This document shows positions 58,374 through 64,000 of a stretch of DNA of 64,000 nucleotides, one piece after another. Position 1 is the stretch's first letter. Each line of letters begins with the position of its first letter. The notes beneath the pieces were generated by a model. It had not been told where the DNA came from and made no database searches. It worked only from the letters and a program-made list of their open reading frames with translations. The DNA lies in assembly GCF_001653235.2 (NCBI RefSeq), contig NC_035790.1, positions 3,968,001 to 4,032,000 on the forward strand. The letters are read 5' to 3'. The stretch comes from Pochonia chlamydosporia 170 (taxonomy: Eukaryota; Ascomycota; Sordariomycetes; Hypocreales; Clavicipitaceae). The translations under genes and the position numbers were made by a program.

Positions 58374-59054
58374 ATGATAACAACCACACCCCGCCTGCGC
58401 ATTCGTCGCCCGTCCCCAACAACCGCCGAATTCACCGTCACGACCCTCCCGCCTCACACGCTTTCGCTGCACATCCTCCGCCTTCTGCTCCTCATAACGC
58501 GGCTCTTCCTCACGCTCACGACGGCACTGCTCCTCTACGGCCGCTGGACTACATGTCCATTCGCCTCTGCGCAACCATCCACGCCCCTCTCGCGACCTCC
58601 GTCCCTACTCTCCCTCCAAGCAACATGGTACATGCTCGACAGGTACGGCCGCTCGTCGACCGGCCAATTCTTCAGGGGCATAGCGTCCTCCATACCGCTG
58701 GGCCTGCTGCTCCCCGGCGCGATCGCGGCATTCTACATCCTCAGCCTGCGGGTGCACTCGCATGAAAGCCTCCTCGTGCTACGGGGCCTGGGTGTCCAGA
58801 CGACAGAGTCGCCGTCTACGTATCTCGCTAGCTCGGCGACGCGGTTTATACCCACGGAGAAGATTCAGGATATTTTTGTGAACGAGGCGTTTAGGGGGTT
58901 TGAGGTGCGGTATTATCTTGTGGTGGTGGTGGAGGGGGAGGAGGATGTCGTGGTTGTGTTTCCGGGGTTGTTGCCGAAGCGGAGGATTGTAGAGACGGTT
59001 TGGAGGGGGGTCAGGGAGTGTTTGTATGAGGCGCCGAAGAGGGATGGCGATTAG
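58374..59054 (+). CDS. GPI15: GPI-GlcNAc transferase subunit PIG-H/Gpi15
   Basis: A subunit of the ER complex that makes GlcNAc-phosphatidylinositol, the first step of GPI-anchor synthesis. The intronless frame has 226 residues from the first in-frame ATG (58374). Two hydrophobic segments (about 33-55 and 104-125) form the membrane hairpin. The PIG-H domain follows: HESLLVLRGLGVQT, then RFIPTEKIQDIFVNEAF with its conserved core, then VRYYLVVVVEG and VVVFPGLLPKRRIVETVW. Length and order agree with fungal Gpi15. The 3' end nearly touches that of the convergent Pus3-type gene (82 bases apart). I see no alternative family that fits the ESLL...IQDI...PRR pattern. Confidence 0.88.
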   Translation: MITTTPRLRIRRPSPTTAEFTVTTLPPHTLSLHILRLLLLITRLFLTLTTALLLYGRWTTCPFASAQPSTPLSRPPSLLSLQATWYMLDRYGRSSTGQFFRGIASSIPLGLLLPGAIAAFYILSLRVHSHESLLVLRGLGVQTTESPSTYLASSATRFIPTEKIQDIFVNEAFRGFEVRYYLVVVVEGEEDVVVVFPGLLPKRRIVETVWRGVRECLYEAPKRDGD

Positions 59055-59136
59055 ATACCCCTTCCTTTTTTTTTTTTTAAGTTGCCATGGTTTCATTGAG
59101 ATGCATTTGATAGTGGGAATTGTGTATGTTGCTATC

Positions 59137-60951
59137 CTACTCTTCATCTTCTTTGCGGAATCCCTTTTGTGCTCGCATATTCTCCGCGTCTGCGTACCCT
59201 TTTCTCTTGGCATACCGATCATTTTGCTCTTCTGGCGATTGCAGCAAGTCCTTCTTCATGACGGGGACGTACTTCCCGCCTAGACGGCCGCTGTTCCCAC
59301 CTTCGAATACGCGTGCGCTGGCGTTGGCTTTGTGTCCTAAGCTAGCGTGCTTGCCTTGGCCGGATATAAGCTGTAGTAACTGAGCGGAGAGCAACTCGTC
59401 CATCTTATGCCCCCTCCATGTCTGCCACAGACTGTCCATGACGCCAAATTGCCCAAACTTATTGGGGGCATACTCCTCGCCCACGTATATCCAGTCCATT
59501 CTGTCTTCTCTCCTGGTCGGGGCATCTGCAGCGGTGAAGTCGTTCTGCGACAGGTCTGGGAATATGCAGTCCCATAGGACGAGGGGCACCTCATCGGCCA
59601 TGACGTAGCTTGGTCGGCTGGGGTTCTTGACCGTGTCGAGGAGTTCGGACACTACGGCTGGTGATTCGAGACCCTGGCCTACGAGGAATAGAATGGCTAC
59701 CATGTGACGAATCTGGTGCCATAGAAAGGCGGATCCTCGAACGTGGAAATAGTAGACCTTGGGGAATGGGCCTGAGTTTTCGTGCGTCGCGGATGAGAAC
59801 CCCTGTTGTTGGAGGTAGGGCAGTACACCGCTCGCGTCCTTAACTTCCACAATATCTGATTCAAAGATCCGTCTGCGGAAATTGGTGATTTGCTTCGCCG
59901 GGTCGATTTTGCAAAAGTTGCGAAAGTCGTGCTCCCCCTCGTACCGCTTGGCCGCGTCGCGCATGGCATCAACGTCCAGCCATCCCGTTTTGAGGGCCGC
60001 GCTCCCACGAGATACATCCTGGCTCGTAGGTTCCGGCGCAAAGGCAGGCTGTGTGAAGAAATAGCGGTACTGGCGCTCGCGACAGGAGAAGCGGGCTGAG
60101 AAATCGGGCGGTGGTGACGGACACCATGCCAGGATACGAATATCATCTGGTAGGAGTCTGTTCAGGATGCGCGGGTAGCAGAGCTCGTCTTTGATGTCGT
60201 CAAACGGTCTGTCGTCCTCCTCCTCTACCCCTACCTGTTCCTCCTCTTGGGATGTTGCTTCGGCCATGACTACATCTGCAGAATCATTCGTTTTTGCCCG
60301 CTTCTTCGGAAGTGGCCTGTTGCTGCGTACTCTGAGCCCGATGACTTGTCCAAAGGCACTTACGCCGCGATCCGTCCTGCCACATTTTGAGTATTCGCAG
60401 CAGTCGAACTGAACGATCCTCTCGTCTTCGGGGAATATAAGGCACGCCCTTGTGAGAGCGTTCCACAGTTCCTCTTCGATGGATGGTTGGTTCCCCATGG
60501 CTTGAAACTCGAATCCGCCGTAATTCTTGCCCAGGTACGCTAGTTTCAAGGCAATAAACCTGCTTGAATACTTGGATGGGTCCATCTTTCGCTTCCCCTT
60601 TGGTGCTTTTGTCTTTTTAACAGCCCCTGATGGCTCATTGACCTCCACAGCCGTGGCATTCTGGGATTCATTTTCGGGAATGGAAGAGGCAGCTTTGGGA
60701 GCCTCAGGCCTTGTTTTTAGTTCTTGTTCCAGTTCCTTTAATCGTTGGATGAGGCCAGTTTTGGTCCAGCTGTTGTAGTTGGTTTCACCAGACATTGTGT
60801 GATGAGGATCAGCTCTTGATGATAGCTTGGGCTGCTTAGGTTTTTGAAGTGACGAGTTTCGACGGCAAGGGTGGCGGTATATGGACCGGCAGGCTCTGGA
60901 GACGGCTCTTACAGAAACACTGCGGCCTAGGGAACCGTACACCGGCTGCAT
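59137..60951 (-). CDS. DEG1: tRNA pseudouridine38/39 synthase (Pus3/Deg1)
   Basis: A TruA-family enzyme that forms pseudouridine at tRNA positions 38 and 39. The single exon encodes 604 residues. The catalytic aspartate is Asp194 in SKCGRTDRGVSAFGQV, and GGFEFQAM (about 145-152), FRNFCKIDP and FLWHQIRHMVAILF are other TruA hallmarks. The PTSQDVSRG insert and the long linker (about 85-125) are fungal. The N-terminus before Met53 is rich in Arg and Ser with almost no acidic residues (for example VRAVSRACRSIYRHP), a typical mitochondrial presequence; Met53 (MSGETNYN) would give the cytosolic form. Divergent from the GTPase gene. Confidence 0.92.
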   Translation of the reverse strand: MQPVYGSLGRSVSVRAVSRACRSIYRHPCRRNSSLQKPKQPKLSSRADPHHTMSGETNYNSWTKTGLIQRLKELEQELKTRPEAPKAASSIPENESQNATAVEVNEPSGAVKKTKAPKGKRKMDPSKYSSRFIALKLAYLGKNYGGFEFQAMGNQPSIEEELWNALTRACLIFPEDERIVQFDCCEYSKCGRTDRGVSAFGQVIGLRVRSNRPLPKKRAKTNDSADVVMAEATSQEEEQVGVEEEDDRPFDDIKDELCYPRILNRLLPDDIRILAWCPSPPPDFSARFSCRERQYRYFFTQPAFAPEPTSQDVSRGSAALKTGWLDVDAMRDAAKRYEGEHDFRNFCKIDPAKQITNFRRRIFESDIVEVKDASGVLPYLQQQGFSSATHENSGPFPKVYYFHVRGSAFLWHQIRHMVAILFLVGQGLESPAVVSELLDTVKNPSRPSYVMADEVPLVLWDCIFPDLSQNDFTAADAPTRREDRMDWIYVGEEYAPNKFGQFGVMDSLWQTWRGHKMDELLSAQLLQLISGQGKHASLGHKANASARVFEGGNSGRLGGKYVPVMKKDLLQSPEEQNDRYAKRKGYADAENMRAQKGFRKEDEE

Positions 60952-61238
60952 GTAAAAAGCGTGCAGATTTTATAATTCCATTCTCACCTGAGGGTTTCTG
61001 GCTTCTGTATGACTGGATGGCAGCAAAGCGGGTATCGAAATTTTGGTAACGCTGTGGCTGATGTCTGTGGCGTGGACATGTAAAACTGGGAGAGATGTTG
61101 AAATCCGAGCCACACTTTTGTCCCCACTGGCACTTATCATGGCAATGACCGGCCGCAAACTCATCTTGGCTTCCTCGGCCGTATTTCTGCCATGATCTTT
61201 CGCAACTGATAAGGTTGATTCTCTCTACCTAGACCCAG
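60952..61238. promoter_or_regulatory. Shared divergent promoter, PUS3-type / GTPase genes
   Basis: Only 287 bases separate the two starts, so the transcripts must share or overlap regulatory sequence. No TATA box is evident, and I see no recognisable factor site. Confidence 0.5.
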
Positions 61239-61976
61239 ATGGAACCTGAAATTGTCAAATTGCTACTTGTGGGGGATGAGAAATGCGGCAAGACAACATT
61301 TTTATCGTATGTATTGTCGATACCTGAAATGCTCCGTAGTTCTGTGCCAACCTGAAGCCACGAGTATCCTCCCGAGTCCCAAGTACTGACTGAGCCGATT
61401 TAGGAGATTGAGCGCCGGAGAACACACGAATCCGATACCAGTCCTTCGCGATATTGACCAGCCGTTTATATTCAACATAAATCTCGGAAGCAAAAAGTTT
61501 TGTCTAGAATTTTCTGATACTTCGAGTCCCGACAACTGGCGGCTTCTCGACCCGGATGTCATAATTATATGTTATGACATCAGCCAGCGACTAAGTCTAA
61601 TAAACATGAAGCGATACGTCGGTTCTCCCATTTCATTTAGCCCCAAAGGCTCTCTTCTAGACTAAACATTATGAGCTGACGCTGACCTTGACAGTGGGCC
61701 GATGAAGTCAAAAAGACGTTCAAGAGGGCCGACACATTACCCATCATAGTACTGGGTCTCAAGAGAGATCTAAGATCAGAAAATGACCCTAATGGCATCA
61801 TTTATCCGCAAGAGGCATACCAAATGGCGCAAAGTTTGAGGGCTGATAGATATGTCGAGTGTTCGGCAGTGACGGGCGAGCTTCTACAGCCTGCTTTTGA
61901 AGATATATGCAAGACTGCGACCAAGACTACCACTGCAGCTGGCGGTCAGAGCGAGGGTGGTTGTATAGTAATCTGA
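61239..61976 (+). CDS. Atypical Rho-like small GTPase with CaaX box
   Basis: Exons 61239-61306, 61404-61617 and 61695-61976 give 187 residues, small-GTPase size. The P-loop is GDEKCGKTT (residues 12-20). G4 is LKRD (116-119), G5 is ECSA (149-152), and the C-terminal CIVI (184-187) is a CaaX box for prenylation, so membrane attachment is expected. The G3 motif, normally DTAGQE, reads DTSSPDNW (61-68), lacking both the glycine and the catalytic glutamine; the switch I threonine is also not evident. Intrinsic GTPase activity is therefore probably weak or absent. The Rho-like order DVIIICYDIS...SLINM supports the family. The intron 2 donor GTCGGT is unusual but frame and acceptor fit. Confidence 0.82.
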
Positions 61977-62105
61977 AGAACCAATGATCCAAATCGCGCG
62001 GTCATGTTCAGATGTCTGGGTTGGACAGACCCTGGCCCAAGGGCACAGTCTCCTTTCGCTTTCTGCCCGTTGTCCGTTGAATTGAGGACAGTCTAGGTGG
62101 GCAGT

Positions 62106-62659
62106 TCATGAAGCTGCGGCGTCATTCATGTTCACATCGCCATCCTCGCCGTCGTCGCCGTTACCGTCAGCCTCAGCCACTTCAAACTGACCAAGAATCT
62201 CGGCGACAATATTGACCATTTCTTCTTGTTGCTCATCCGAGTACCGCTCAGGCATGTCCTCAATGATAGTGTTGAGGGCAGCAATGGATGCAGGCCGGAG
62301 GTTAAGAATCATGACGACTTCACCCTTCGACAGCTCATACGGGCTCAGTTTCTCAATGATTTGCGCAATGCCATCTGGGGTGTAGGTGAGTGGCTTTTGA
62401 CTCAAAGGACTTGGTGCAGTCCGTAAATATTGCAGCATCTATACCATTAAAGGAAAGGATTAGTTTCAGATTCATAAGTCTTTAATTAGTGAGAGACGGT
62501 CGTTAGATACCGTAATGCGTAACGTACTTCTCTCACGACAGTCTCCAAGTTTGGGGGTCCGCGATGCTTCTTCTGCTTATAGCGGTCTCGCTGATCTGCG
62601 AGGTGTTGATAGACCTCGTAATTCGATAAAACGGCCGACTGGGCCTCAAGGATCTTCAT
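62106..62659 (-). CDS. RPC17: RNA polymerase III subunit Rpc17/C17 (Rpc9, CGRP-RCP family)
   Basis: A stalk subunit of RNA polymerase III, paired with Rpc25, involved in initiation of tRNA and 5S transcription. Minus exons 62659-62528 and 62438-62106 give 154 residues. The start MKILEAQSAVLSNYEVYQHL is diagnostic for the family. The helical HRDC-like half follows the intron: YLRTAPSPLS, then LSPYELSKGEVVMILNLRP (the conserved SKAE-L-N-RP core), then IIEDMPERYSDEQ. The tail is acidic (DGNGDDGEDGDVN). An in-frame TTG lies upstream, but the first ATG is at 62659 and gives the conserved start. The intron begins GTACGT and ends TATAG, phase 0. Convergent with the GTPase gene, 129 bases apart. Confidence 0.92.
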
Positions 62660-64000
62660 GTCGACTGGTGAACAGGACGGAGCCCTGACGTATATTTGAG
62701 ATTGGGGTGTGAGGCTGCAATGCAGATGCGGGATAAGCCGAGGAGGTGTGGCGGCTTGGGGCAGGTGGGCGACAAACAAGAATCCTATATCAAAAGAAAC
62801 AAAAGCAGAAAAAAAGTGAGTCTGTCGGTCTGAACATTAACTGGAGACCGGGGTGGTTGGTTTGGCGCGATGGGCTCGATGGCCAGTCAAGACGATGTTG
62901 ATTTTTCAGTTACGTTTTCAAGATGCTGGCTCTCCAATCAAGCTGTGGGCAATTTTTTTTTCCCCAATGGATTCATTGGGTTCATGCAGATGTGAACAAG
63001 AGAGACGTGGCAGGGACCAATCAGCTGCAAGCTTTCAAACGCATCGAAAGAGCAGGTTGGGGACGAGACAACCAACCAAAGCAGCACCAGAATGCAGGTT
63101 TCAACGGTGCAAGCCGAAAATAAAAAGAAAGTATGGCTGTTGTAGAGGGGCAGCACGGCATTCACAAGCAAAAATTGCGATTGGATCATGATGTTCTTGG
63201 CTGAAGCTTGCGAAGACAAGTTGGTCTCGAGTGGCAGACACGAACCAGACAGGTTACATGCGGAGAGTGTGCAGAGCCGCCGCCACGCTTCAGCTGGGGT
63301 ACCACAGAAGTCTCAACTGCTGTCTCTTGGTGCTCGGTCTGACTGGTTAACTGCCATTGATCGGGATCAATTGATGCCGCACTACCCCGTACAGACAGCC
63401 CTGCAAGCGAGCAACCAAACTCGCTAGCGGCATGCACCTTCCATTGCTCAATCAAATGTCGCGTCAAGTTGCATCTCACCTGCCCTCAAACCCGCCGCAA
63501 CCGCAAGAACTTTGGGATGTTGTGTTATCCGGCGATGATGGGGGCTCCGTTTGAAGCCGCCCCTGTCTTGTCTCGTCTGCACTCATTCTTGCTTCGTGTT
63601 TTCGCACAGATGCCGCTCAGCGATCGATTGCCAAGACGATCTGAAGTGTGATGAAATACGTGCAGCCAAGCTTCAATGGCGCACTGAGAGTGGGATGGAC
63701 CCGGACCCCGCCAAAATGGCGTAATGGCCGCACTGGCTACTGTCGAGGACTCGGAAGTCTGCACCCGACAAATGGCCGCCACATGCACCTTCCTTCACTC
63801 CGGATATTCCTCTAGGTCAAGTGGCATCGACGGTCTGATACAGTATGTCCCTCTGTGTACAACACAGTATTTGTGCCGTGGTTCAAAAAAAAAAAACCCT
63901 CATTATACGCTGCACGCTTTCCTTTTTGCTGGCCGAGGGGATTCGAGATTGTGCAGTTGGTGAGCCACTCTTGTGTGGCATCGCAGCCATGCTTCCGTCT
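62660..64000. other. Intergenic region to the right edge
   Basis: No supportable gene in about 1.3 kb. An A12 run lies at 63885-63896. Open frames are short and without features. Confidence 0.4.

Overview
The window is nuclear DNA of a filamentous ascomycete. The genes are split by short GT-AG introns of about 50-160 nt, with CTAAC/CTGAC branch sites just upstream of the acceptors. Leaders are pyrimidine-rich, and the proteins are typical of Pezizomycotina, including a large WD40 scaffold of the HAM-5/IDC1 type. The closest fit is Sordariomycetes, probably Hypocreales; this is inferred from protein character and intron style, since no search was run. I see no CRISPR array, rRNA, convincing tRNA or intact transposon.

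Left third (1-31 kb), gene-dense and mostly housekeeping: an unidentified minus-strand reading frame running off the left edge; cobalamin-independent methionine synthase (MET6-type, +); a small VOC-fold protein (+); an AT-hook nuclear protein (+); threonine synthase (THR4-type, +); a mitochondrial carrier (-); a Tma46/ZC3H15-type CCCH protein (-); a 43-residue Ost4-type oligosaccharyltransferase subunit (+); a Yra1/ALYREF-type mRNA export factor (+) with an 858-nt intron; a p23/Sba1 co-chaperone (-) with a 21-nt micro-exon; a Vps24/CHMP3-type ESCRT-III subunit (+); and a small secreted cysteine-rich protein (-).

Middle (31.3-51.8 kb), gene-poor: about 9.3 kb without a supportable gene, one 156-residue protein of unknown function with a 3'-UTR intron, then about 10.7 kb without a supportable gene. 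The second gap contains a block at about 43.1-45.2 kb that is stop-rich in all frames and AT-richer. Short repeats stand out in the intergenic DNA of the whole window: the 9-mer TA(C/T)GGAGTA and (TCTGG)n pentamers.

Right part (51.8-62.7 kb), dense again: the 1607-residue WD40 scaffold (+), a PIG-H/Gpi15-type GPI-anchor subunit (+) convergent with a Pus3/Deg1-type tRNA pseudouridine synthase (-), which shares a divergent promoter with an atypical Rho-like GTPase (+), in turn convergent with the RNA polymerase III subunit Rpc17/C17 (-). The last 1.3 kb holds no recognisable gene.

The genes do not form one pathway. MET6 and THR4 both act downstream of homoserine. Ost4 and Gpi15 both serve ER protein modification. 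Yra1, Tma46, Pus3 and Rpc17 serve RNA biology. The most interesting element is the long YRA1-type intron, which interrupts the RRM at what appears to be the same place as the autoregulatory intron of budding yeast YRA1.
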